21,080 nt of DNA, taken from IMG/VR virus record IMGVR_UViG_3300006928_000128, positions 1-21,080 of that record, one strand, 5' to 3'. Shown one piece after another: positions 1 to 8,300 of this stretch (the stretch's first letter is position 1; each line of letters begins with the position of its first letter). The translations under genes were made by a program, and so were the position numbers. This DNA comes from a virus. Below the pieces are notes generated by a model. It did not search any database and was not told the DNA's origin. It worked only from the letters and a program-made list of their open reading frames with translations.

Positions 1-304
1 GTACATTGCTGGATTTGGTGATGGTTCAGGTAGTGCAACTGCTTACATGACAAATGAAGATGCTTCTCTTTCTAACCGCATGATTGAAGATGTTCTTCAG
101 CGTCAACAAGTTGGTGCAGCGTTCAAACTTTATACAGACCGTGTATTTAGTGGTGGAACTGTAAGTGACACTCTTAGTCGCTTTATCAGCTTTGATGCAA
201 CATTAACTTCTGCTTCTTTAGGTGTTACTCCTGATGATGCACAAGCAGTAACAGTTAATTTCCGTCCTGCTGGCGTTCCAACTTTCGATTTTAGCCGTTC
301 ATAA
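1..304 (+). CDS. Probable major tail (tail tube) protein, 3' part
   Basis: The reading frame is open from base 2 to the TAA at 302-304, so the gene starts before the window and about 100 C-terminal residues are visible. The visible part contains short beta-strand-like stretches (FKLYTDRVF, SRFISFDATLTS) and ends in AVTVNFRPAGVPTFDFSRS. It has no cysteine or membrane segment, which suits a structural protein. The main argument is position: it sits directly upstream of the tail chaperone G/T locus and is followed by a strong terminator, as is usual for the abundant tail-tube protein of lambda-like siphoviruses. The fold cannot be proved from this fragment. It could also be another head-tail structural protein. 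Confidence 0.55.
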   Translation, partial: YIAGFGDGSGSATAYMTNEDASLSNRMIEDVLQRQQVGAAFKLYTDRVFSGGTVSDTLSRFISFDATLTSASLGVTPDDAQAVTVNFRPAGVPTFDFSRS

Positions 305-330
305 TAGTAACGGAATCGGAATGTTCCAAG

Positions 331-357
331 AACCCTACTTTTTAGTAGGGTTTTTTC
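331..357 (+). terminator. Rho-independent terminator after the tail protein gene
   Basis: The arms AACCCTAC (331-338) and GTAGGGTT (345-352) form an 8-bp stem with a six-base loop, TTTTTA. A run of six T (351-356) follows, its first two bases closing the stem. It lies 27 bases after the TAA of the upstream gene and before the tail chaperone gene. It probably limits read-through from a highly expressed tail protein into the chaperone and tape measure genes. Confidence 0.85.
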
Positions 358-383
358 TTGTTTAGTAGGTTAGACTATTATTG

Positions 384-391
384 TATAAATT
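384..391 (+). promoter_or_regulatory. Possible -10-like element before the tail chaperone gene
   Basis: TATAAATT lies 6 bases before the ATG at 398. It resembles a sigma-70 -10 box (TATAAA) and matches seven of eight bases of the T4-type late promoter TATAAATA. There is no good -35 box: TTGTTT at 358-363 is poor and 20 bases away. No Shine-Dalgarno sequence is visible between it and the ATG, so a transcript from here would be almost leaderless. In AT-rich DNA this may be chance. Confidence 0.25.
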
Positions 392-397
392 TTCACT

Positions 398-760
398 ATG
401 ACAACTAGTCCTAGACCTGCACGTTCTGCCTTAAGGGCAATAGATCGTTTAAAGAAAGCTGCAAATTTAGAAGCTACAAAGAAGGAAGTTGAATTAACTG
501 ATGGAACGGTATTTGAGATGTGGGTATCACCTTTAACAATGGCAGAAAGAGAAAGAGCACAAAAAGGAGCTAAATCTGATGATGCAAATGAGTTTGCTTT
601 AAGGCTTTTGATGACAAAAGCATTAGATGAAAATGGTAGTAGGTTATTTAATATTGGTGAAATTGATGTTTTAAAGAATGAAGTAAGGGATGCTGATCTT
701 CAAATTTTGATGCTTGCGGTTATTAATACAGAGGATGATGACATCGACCCAAAATCCTAA
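398..760 (+). CDS. Tail assembly chaperone, unshifted product (gpG-like)
   Basis: This 120-residue protein lies between the tail-tube-like gene and the tape measure gene, the place of lambda gpG. In that family the protein coats the tape measure protein during tail assembly and is absent from the mature virion. The N-terminus is basic (about residues 1-30). A conserved-looking core (ELTDGTVFEMWVSPLTMAE, about 32-50) and a helical C-terminal half ending in an acidic tail (EDDDIDPKS) follow. The slippery heptamer CCCAAAA lies at its end, two codons before the stop, and an open -1 frame continues to 942. That arrangement is the strongest evidence for the assignment. The ATG at 398 has no clear ribosome binding site, but no better start precedes the core. 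Confidence 0.8.
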   Translation: MTTSPRPARSALRAIDRLKKAANLEATKKEVELTDGTVFEMWVSPLTMAERERAQKGAKSDDANEFALRLLMTKALDENGSRLFNIGEIDVLKNEVRDADLQILMLAVINTEDDDIDPKS

Positions 761-942
761 GTGCTGAATTGCGTAAAGATAATTTGTTAATGTTGCAATT
801 TGGTATTGCAAAAGAGTTAGGTAAATCTTTAACAGAAATCCGTCAAATGACTTTGGCTGAAATATTGGGTTGGAGTGCATATTTTCAAGTTCTTAACGAA
901 GATCAAGAGAAAGAAATGCAAAAAATCCGCAGAAGTAGGTAA
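398..942 (+). CDS. Tail assembly chaperone, -1 frameshift fusion (gpG-T-like)
   Basis: A -1 slip on CCCAAAA (748-754) replaces the C-terminal Ser and stop with the frame that reads from 754 to the TAA at 940-942. The extension is about 62 residues (ILSAELRKDN...). It includes a helical stretch, a GWSAYFQVL motif and a basic end (KIRRSR). Short T domains with a W-x-A-Y/F motif are typical of the second part of siphovirus tail chaperones. There the T part recruits tail-tube subunits while the G part holds the tape measure protein. The T frame has no obvious start of its own near the overlap, which favours expression by frameshift. The ratio of the two products cannot be read from the sequence. 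Confidence 0.78.
748..754 (+). promoter_or_regulatory. -1 ribosomal frameshift slippery heptamer CCCAAAA
   Basis: In the gpG-like frame the bases read C CCA AAA, the canonical X XXY YYZ form, so both tRNAs can re-pair after a one-base slip. The zero-frame stop follows one codon later at 758-760. Two candidate RNA structures lie downstream: a wobble-rich helix pairing 760-773 with 794-807, which starts five bases after the heptamer, and a perfect 7-bp hairpin at 793-811. They exclude each other. Confidence 0.8.
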
Positions 943-970
943 ACTGTTGAAATATTAGGGATTCTGGGTC

Positions 971-3900
971 GTGGCAATTAACGAAGAAGTCATAACCGTT
1001 AATCTGAATGTCAATATTACTAAAAGTGAAAGGCAGCTTAAAAAGACTGAAGCAAGATTAAAAAAAATACAAGATTTAGCCGCAGGTATTAGTAAAGGAA
1101 CTTCTTTAATTGATGCGAGATCAGTTAAAGGAGGAAAAGCTGCTTTAGAAGGATTTAAAAAAACATTAGAAGATTTAGCTAAAAGCAATAAAAATTACGC
1201 TACGACAACTGCTGGATTAGACCGTCAATTAGGAAAATTAAGAGCAACTTTTAGAGGAATAAGTACTGATGCTAAAGAATTTAAAAATGCGTTAGTTGCT
1301 TCTGAAAAAGTTCAAAGACAACTATATAAAGCACAACAAGAAACAAGAGCTATTAGAGGAAGAGCTTTAACAGGAGGAGAAGCTGGAGGAATTGTATCTG
1401 AATTAATTGCTCAAAAAGGTGAGGTGTACCAATCAATTAGTGCATTAAGAGCCTATAGAAGTGAATTAACACGGTTAAAAGACGCTGTAAGAATGAATAG
1501 TAGTGAATTTAATGAATTAGAAAAAGAAATTAAACGAGTAGATGGAATATTAAATAAGCCTAAGAGAAAAAGACCACAAGATATAAAAAGAAATATTGGA
1601 GGCATTACAGGTCGAGAAAAAGCATTACAAGAAGCATTAAGGATTCAAAATGAAACAGAATCAAGTGCTTTAGGTTATAGAGATGCAGTTTTAGGTGTTA
1701 GAGAAGCTCAAAAAGCTTTAAATGCTGAATTAAGGCAAGCAGCAAGAATCCAATCACAAATTAGTCAATCAACAGTTAGTTGGGGAAAAGCTTTTTCTGA
1801 TTTAAAAAAATTAGGAGGAGGATTGGCAGGAGGATTAGCAAATGTAGGAGGAAAAGCTGGAGGTGTTTTAAAAGGAATAGGAACTTCAAGAGTTGGTCAA
1901 ATCGGATCAGCAAGAATATTTAGTGATTTAATTAAAAAAGTACCTGTTGTTGACAAAGCTTTTGGTCGTCTTCTTCAAAAGATTCCGTTATTTGGAAAAT
2001 TATTAAATGAAAATACTTCTGTTAATGCTCGTTGGGCAGCACAAATTTTAGAGGGAATCACAGGAATAACGCTTGCGTGGAACGGATTAAATCAGATTAT
2101 TTCTGCTGCACAGGCTTTTACTGCATTTGAACGTCAAGCAGCCATAGCGATTAATAGTGTAGCGAGGATGTTTAAGAATCTATATAACGTAGCTGGTGCA
2201 ATGATGATGGGCCTAATTAGCCCTGGTCAAGTAGGACAAAATCTTTGGGATCAATTAAATGATAGACCAGAAGTATTAAAAGCAAGGCGTGGTCGTTCAA
2301 GGATTGAAAGTTTAGAAAATCAATTACCTAAATATAAGGAGGAATTTAAAAATACAGAATTATATGAATACGACAGGATCGAGTTAAAAGCAAGACAAAT
2401 ATTAGAAATAGAAGCAGGTATTACAGATGAGCAAAGAAGTCGAATATTAGTAATGAAAAGGATGCAAGCCGAGATGGGAGGGCCAGTTTGGAGTCAATAT
2501 GGAAGTCCAGCAGGGCCAGGTTCTAAAGGTGCAGGTTGGGGTTCAAATGCTCAAGACAGATTAGGAGATGTTCAACTTAGGATTGGTGAAGCTATTACTG
2601 CAAATAGCTTAGAAAATAGAAATGCAGTAAGTAGATTATTAATAGAAGAAAGAAAAGTAAATGTTGAATTAGCTCGAAGAAAAGAAATTTTAAGAGTTCT
2701 TCATCAAGGTGTTGAGAATGTCAATTTAAGTGTTCAAGCTCAAAGAGATATGTTTGGCATAAGTAATAGAGCAGCATTGGAATCTCAAAAACAACAATCA
2801 CCTCTTTACGCTAACGACCCAAATGCAAATGCAGCTAGAAGAAGAGCAGGAAAAAGAGGTGCAATTCAAAGAAAACGGCAAAGAGCACAAATATTACAGG
2901 AAGGATTAATGCTTGGAGCTGGTTTTCCTGTCCTATTTGGAGGAGGGCCAGGTGCAATTCTTGGTGGTGCTGGTGGTGCTTTATGGCAAGGAACACGCAA
3001 AAAACCAGAAAGAGGTTTTGGTGGACAAATATTAGCTAGTGCGGCAGGTCAAGTTCTTGATCGAGTTGTCGCTCAAACAATTGCGAGTGTAACAAAACTA
3101 GGGCAAGCATTTACAAGCCTTGGTGGTTCGTTTGACATGATGACAGAGAGATCTTTGTTTTCATCTGACGCAACAAGATTACAAGCTAAAAACTTATTAG
3201 AACAAGGCAAAAGAAGTGAAGCTGCTGCTTTAATGACAAAAGAGCTTACAAAAGCTTTAGGGTCAACAGCCGTTGAAGATTTAAAAAGATTAGGAGAAAA
3301 AAGTAAAGAATTATCTCAAAAATGGGGAGTTCTTAAGACACAAATGGAGCTATTACTTGTTGGCCCATTGACAGACATGATTGAGATGTTGAACAAAATA
3401 GTTAGTCGTGAAACAGCAAAAAATAAATTAGGGAGTGTTATGCGAGAATCTCAAAGACTTGGAGTTGGTAATTCTATTGATGTAGCTACTAAAGATGTAA
3501 TAGCACAAGAAGTATCAAAATTAGGAGGCCTTGGCAAAGTTGATAGATTCTTCCCTGGTGAACAAGAATTTGTAGGTGGAATTGGAGGTATTGATGTTAA
3601 CGCTCTTGACGCAGAATCAATATTGAAGATTGTAAAAGCATTAGAAAAATACAATGAATCAATTAAGGACTTTTCAACAGCGTCTAAAGTAAAAGGGCTT
3701 TTACCTTCAAAAGATGAAAATGAGGAAGTTTTTCAATCTTTTGAAAAGATTATTCAGGCTCAAGAAAAACTTAATGAAAAAACAAAACTTGAAAAAGAGA
3801 TTGCTAATGCTGTTAATAAAGAAGCAAGAATTGAAGCTAAATTAAAACTAGCAATATTAGATATTGAAGGAAAAATAACTGATGAACAAAGGGAAAGATT

Positions 3901-4504
3901 GAAAAACGCTATTAAAGCAGGAGAAGAAACAGCAAAAGTAAAAGTAAAATGGGAAGACATTAAAGAAACTATTGCTAGTGGTTTAACAAGTGCAGTTGAA
4001 GGATTAATAGCTGGAACGAAGTCATTAGGTGAGTCATTAGCTGGAATTGCTAAATCAATTGCAAGTATGTACTTGAAAGCAGCATTTATGAATATGTTGC
4101 CTATGGCAGAAGGAGGTTATGTCTCTAATGGAATTAAACCGTTCAGTTCAGGTGGGATGGTTACAAGACCAACCGTAGGACTTGTAGGAGAAGCTGGAGA
4201 AGATGAATACATAATCCCTGCCTCAAAGATGGCTGCAAGTATGCAACGCTACTCAGCAGGTGCTAGAGGTGAGGCTGTAATTCCTGCCACTGGTTCGTCT
4301 TATGCAGGTGGAGGTGCAGGAGGATCTACAACAGTTTCTTACTCTGGGCCAATATTGAACTTCAACTCTGAAGAATTTGTTCCTAAATCAGCAGTAGGAC
4401 AAATTATTGCAACTGCTACATCTCAAGGTGCTAGAGCTGGAGAAAATAGAACTTTATCTACACTAAGGAATAGTAGAAGTGCCAGATCGAGGTTAGGAAT
4501 GTAA
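971..4504 (+). CDS. Tail tape measure protein
   Basis: This 1177-residue protein sets tail length in siphoviruses and is ejected with the DNA. The N-terminal third (about residues 15-260) is rich in Lys, Glu, Ala and Arg and looks coiled-coil. A more hydrophobic stretch lies near 365-420, and a glycine-rich hydrophobic segment near 645-680 (GAGFPVLFGGGPGAILGG) could enter a membrane. Near 1045-1090 comes the region commonly seen at the end of tape measure proteins: EGGYVSNG, SSGGMVTRPT, GEAGEDEYIIP. The C-terminus is basic. The start is GTG at 971, with AGGG ten bases upstream. The stop overlaps the next ATG (TAATG). At the usual 0.15 nm per residue the tail would be about 175 nm long, an inference only. 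Confidence 0.95.
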   Translation: MAINEEVITVNLNVNITKSERQLKKTEARLKKIQDLAAGISKGTSLIDARSVKGGKAALEGFKKTLEDLAKSNKNYATTTAGLDRQLGKLRATFRGISTDAKEFKNALVASEKVQRQLYKAQQETRAIRGRALTGGEAGGIVSELIAQKGEVYQSISALRAYRSELTRLKDAVRMNSSEFNELEKEIKRVDGILNKPKRKRPQDIKRNIGGITGREKALQEALRIQNETESSALGYRDAVLGVREAQKALNAELRQAARIQSQISQSTVSWGKAFSDLKKLGGGLAGGLANVGGKAGGVLKGIGTSRVGQIGSARIFSDLIKKVPVVDKAFGRLLQKIPLFGKLLNENTSVNARWAAQILEGITGITLAWNGLNQIISAAQAFTAFERQAAIAINSVARMFKNLYNVAGAMMMGLISPGQVGQNLWDQLNDRPEVLKARRGRSRIESLENQLPKYKEEFKNTELYEYDRIELKARQILEIEAGITDEQRSRILVMKRMQAEMGGPVWSQYGSPAGPGSKGAGWGSNAQDRLGDVQLRIGEAITANSLENRNAVSRLLIEERKVNVELARRKEILRVLHQGVENVNLSVQAQRDMFGISNRAALESQKQQSPLYANDPNANAARRRAGKRGAIQRKRQRAQILQEGLMLGAGFPVLFGGGPGAILGGAGGALWQGTRKKPERGFGGQILASAAGQVLDRVVAQTIASVTKLGQAFTSLGGSFDMMTERSLFSSDATRLQAKNLLEQGKRSEAAALMTKELTKALGSTAVEDLKRLGEKSKELSQKWGVLKTQMELLLVGPLTDMIEMLNKIVSRETAKNKLGSVMRESQRLGVGNSIDVATKDVIAQEVSKLGGLGKVDRFFPGEQEFVGGIGGIDVNALDAESILKIVKALEKYNESIKDFSTASKVKGLLPSKDENEEVFQSFEKIIQAQEKLNEKTKLEKEIANAVNKEARIEAKLKLAILDIEGKITDEQRERLKNAIKAGEETAKVKVKWEDIKETIASGLTSAVEGLIAGTKSLGESLAGIAKSIASMYLKAAFMNMLPMAEGGYVSNGIKPFSSGGMVTRPTVGLVGEAGEDEYIIPASKMAASMQRYSAGARGEAVIPATGSSYAGGGAGGSTTVSYSGPILNFNSEEFVPKSAVGQIIATATSQGARAGENRTLSTLRNSRSARSRLGM

Positions 4505-4962
4505 TGACTGTTGTTGCCTTAACTGCTTTTGTTACCGTCAAACAAAAAGATGGAACAGTAGAACATCAATTTCAAAATGGAAAACATGGGGGAATAGGAG
4601 ATTATGATTATCTTTCTTTTATTTATCAAGGAGCAGCAATGAATAGGTCAGGGGATAATTTAGAAGCCTCAATTATCCTCGCTAACAATCCTTTGAGTAT
4701 GTCTTATGTGAAAGATTTTGTAGAGAAAAAATACTATCTACAGGTTGAAACCTTTTTAATGAATAATGATTTTACTGCTAAACAAGGAAATAAATTAACT
4801 GGTGAATATTGGTTGGCTGCTGGTATGAGATACGATCCAGAATCAATTGAATTGTTATTAAGTTCTGCTATTGATGCTGTTGGTGCTAATGCTCCACAAC
4901 AAACTTTGACTAAGAAAAGGTGTGCTCATCTTCCTTTAACAGGTCAAATACAGAATCTTTGA
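4504..4962 (+). CDS. Minor tail protein (gpL-position, DUF1833-like)
   Basis: This 152-residue protein starts at an ATG that overlaps the tape measure stop by one base, so translation is probably coupled. It begins with a beta-strand-like segment (VVALTAFVTV). It then has an YLSFIYQGAAMNRSGDN region and a helical SIELLLSSAIDAVGANAP segment, as in small minor tail proteins placed between the tape measure and the NlpC/P60 gene. Lambda gpL, in the same place, is longer and carries a cysteine-rich iron-sulfur C-terminal domain. Here only one cysteine is present (KKRCAHLP) and the protein ends soon after, so that cluster is absent. The family name is inferred from length, position and general look. 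Its likely role is a tip subunit between the tape measure end and the J-like protein. Confidence 0.6.
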   Translation: MTVVALTAFVTVKQKDGTVEHQFQNGKHGGIGDYDYLSFIYQGAAMNRSGDNLEASIILANNPLSMSYVKDFVEKKYYLQVETFLMNNDFTAKQGNKLTGEYWLAAGMRYDPESIELLLSSAIDAVGANAPQQTLTKKRCAHLPLTGQIQNL

Positions 4963-5366
4963 AGCCTTACGAGTTAATAGGACTTGAATATCGTTTAGGG
5001 TCTGATCCTGTAAAGCATGGAACTGGTGATTGCCTGTCTTTGGTTCGTACAGTATTAGCAAATTATGGTTTTACTGTTCCTAAAGGAGATCGTGATTGGT
5101 ATCGAAGGTTAAAGAGAAAAGACTATAGTATCTTTTTTGAAGAATTAAATCGGTGGGGAGTTGAATCACCCCCTAAACTAGGAACAATTGGTTTATGTCA
5201 TAGCGAAAATGATTCCTATGGTATGGCTGCTTATTACGAGGAAGGATGGCTGAGTTACCGAAAGACATTAGAAAGCCAGGTGGTGCTTTGGTGTCCGCTA
5301 GAGGCCCTTTCACTCGCAGGGTGCTACTTCCAACGGAAGCCGATCTCTGTAATGCCCTTGGATTAA
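4959..5366 (+). CDS. NlpC/P60-like tail protein (gpK-position), probably inactive
   Basis: The order L-K-J and the motif GTGDCLSLVRTVL, with a cysteine at the head of a helix, fit the NlpC/P60 papain-like peptidases found in siphovirus tail tips, which cut peptidoglycan crosslinks. Where active members have a conserved His (typically HVGIY), this protein has SYGMAAYYEEG, and the second His position also lacks a clear match (WLSYRK). The only nearby His is in LCHSEND. It may therefore be a structural relic of the enzyme. I prefer TTG at 4959, which overlaps the upstream TGA (TTGA) and gives the N-terminus MKPYELIGLEYRLG. An in-frame GTG at 4920 would add 13 residues that are an out-of-frame reading of the upstream gene. 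The last 121 bases overlap the J-like gene. Confidence 0.62.
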   Translation: MKPYELIGLEYRLGSDPVKHGTGDCLSLVRTVLANYGFTVPKGDRDWYRRLKRKDYSIFFEELNRWGVESPPKLGTIGLCHSENDSYGMAAYYEEGWLSYRKTLESQVVLWCPLEALSLAGCYFQRKPISVMPLD

Positions 5367-8300
5367 CAGAAGAAGAATATTTTCAATTTTTAGAAGGTGT
5401 AGCGGCAAAAGTAAAAGAGAGGCCAGAAGCTTATGACTTAGTTCCTAATTTAGTAAATGGCCCTTTAGTTGTTGCGGCTGGATTACCTGGAGCAGGAACA
5501 TTAACTGCTTTTGGTCAAATAGTTGTTGGTATTGCTTTAAGTGTCGTTTCATATCTTTTAACACCTAAACCCCCAAGCATGAAGCAAGGGACAAACGAAA
5601 GAACTGCTGATATAGCAGGTCTTAAGCGTTTTGCTCCTCAATTTAGTTTTAACAGTATTCAAGATTTAGCAAATTTAGGTGATTTAATTCCTCTTGTTTT
5701 TGCCAATAGAGATCAAAATCCTAATGGTGGAATCAGAGTTAATTCACAGCTTATTTGGTCGCAAATGGTCAGTTTGGGCAGCTATCAACAATTAAAAATA
5801 CTTGCTTTATTTTCTTTAGGTGAAATAGCTCGAAAACCAGAGGTAAAAGGATATGCAATAGGAGATTTATTAATAGACAACTACCATGCAGATAAAATTT
5901 ATAAGGACACGAATGATGATATTCCTTTTCAATTAAATGCAATACCAAACGTAGACGAAGATAATATTCCTTTTTCTGCTGATTCAGAATTAGGTCATAT
6001 TTTTAGAGTTGACGATAAAAGGTATTTTTCAGGAACAAGAAACCCAACGACACAAGCAACATTTGGATTAAGTAATCCAATGCCTAACGCAACGGTTTAT
6101 AAATTACCTTATGAATTGGTCGGATCTCCTAGTAATCCAAATAACCCTGACTACAGGCCAGCAGGAAGAATAGTTTATAAAAAGAGACGGAAACTTCTTG
6201 GGTCGTGGCCTATGTGTGCAGGTTTTGTTAATTCTGGTACTGCTGACCAGCAAGCAGGTAGAGCTGATGCAACCGTTGGTGATTATTTGACATATCAGAT
6301 AGTAGGTAGTGGAACATTTGGCTTATATGAGGGCATTGCATATCAGCAAAACACAGATAATTTAGACCTAACGATGGATCCTCATGGGGTTGAGGACGTT
6401 AACTCTGCAATAAAAACAGTTAGAGAAGCTACTGACTCATATCTTGTAATAGGTGAGCAATATATGGCTGGATCAACTTTGCTAACTTGTGAGGAAATAT
6501 TAGAAGATAATCTACCTGTTAATGGAAGACCGTGGGATGGGACAAAAGTTAGATCAGCTAGTTTTAAAGTAATAGAAACAGGAAGATATGAATCTCTCGA
6601 TAATTCTATTGATGGATTGGGCTATCATTGTCAAAATCCTTATTGGTTAGATGGAAATACAGAGAACCCTGGCAGGAAGAAAGGAATAACATTTACTAGA
6701 CGTAAGGGGAAATTCTTTACAGTAAAACCCCCTAGTGGAGATGATCACTTCTTTTATGAACAAGAATATGATGATAGTCCTGATGCAGCAGATCTTTACA
6801 ATCCAAACAGTAGATATGCACTTCAAAAGGTTAATTTAGGAACTATTTCTAACAATAGAAGATGCAATATTACGGAAATAGGAATTAAGTCAAAGGTCTT
6901 TAAAGAGATGCAATTTGCAAATGTAAATAGTAAACCAACAGAAGCAAAAATAAATGAAATTTATGATTATAGGTCTTCTCTTACATTGGGTAATGTCCAA
7001 AAATTTATTACCAGATATAGTTTTTTTAAGTTACAAGTTAGAAAGGTAGGACAAGATACTTGGAATTGGTTAAAGCCTGAAGTTAATACCAACGCGCATA
7101 CTGGTTTATTTTGCGTAAGAGGTAATACTCCAGAATTTCAATATAACTATATAAGAATTGATCAGCCTACTTTTGATCAATATGAGTATAGATTTTTCCC
7201 TTGGCCTGGTGCTGCTGTTGTCAAAGAAGTCAAGACTGATTCAGCAAGGTCAAGATATAATCCTATTAATGCTATTCTTTTAAATTCTAATACTGCAAGA
7301 ACAGCAGGATCTACAGATAAGTTTACCTGTAGTGTTAATGGAGAAGATTTTGCTGTTCAATTTGCAGGAAATAAAAACCATGTTCTAACTGAACAAAACT
7401 TAAGCAACAGCGAATGGAATTTAGGTACACCAGATGCATTAAAAGTAGGTGATGCTACTTATCAAGTTCTTGAGTTTAACGGAAACAACCACGATGGAAG
7501 TAGAAAAGATTATTCAATAAGCAATCTACCAATATTAAGACCAAGCGAACCAGTATTTACTAATAAGCTTTTTTATCCTCCTAATTACGGTGGATATATA
7601 AATGGTTCGGGTGCTCATGGAACAATTATTGTTGGTTGGCAAAATCACCCTAGTAATGGTTATACCCAGTATTCCTTATACATTAATAAAGCTGACGTAA
7701 CTGAAAATATTCAAGGACTTGACGGCCCTGCATGGGCTAATCATCAAGTAAAAGCACCAGGCGATTTTAGCGATGTTGAGTTTCACTACACCACACTAGA
7801 TGGCAGAGGAGGAAAATTTATATTAGGGACTCATCAATTAAATACAAGTCAAGGACATCCTATTTATGGAGTTACAAAAATTGAGCAAACACCATTAACA
7901 GCAACTCCTTCTTTTAGCGGTGAAGTTGATGTAAAGAAACAATATTCGCATGAGGATGGTTCAGGATTAAAGGCTAATGTTGTTGTTTATTCTCTTGGAT
8001 CTGAATGGTATGCAGAATGGGAATTGTCTGATGTAGGAGATGAGTATTTAAATAATCAGGAGGTTTATCTAGATAAAAACGATATTTTTACAAGTGACAT
8101 TATTAATGCTGGATATGACGATATAACATTCACTTTGAACGTTGGTCTTTCTAATACTGATGTTTACAGTGATGAAATTGGGCCTAGTAAATTAAATCTT
8201 TATGATGCGGCTGCTGATTTTTGGCAGTATGAAGGTGATAGATCAAGTCATTTAGAAGGGCCAGAGCATCAGATAACATACTGTAATGAAATTGTGGAAA

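Noticed and set aside
4920-4958. GTG start for the NlpC/P60-like gene
   Set aside because: The added residues are an out-of-frame reading of the preceding gene. The TTG at 4959 overlaps that gene's stop in the usual coupled manner, although this remains a judgement.
4850-4962. Iron-sulfur domain as in lambda gpL
   Set aside because: Only one cysteine is present and the protein ends before such a domain could form.
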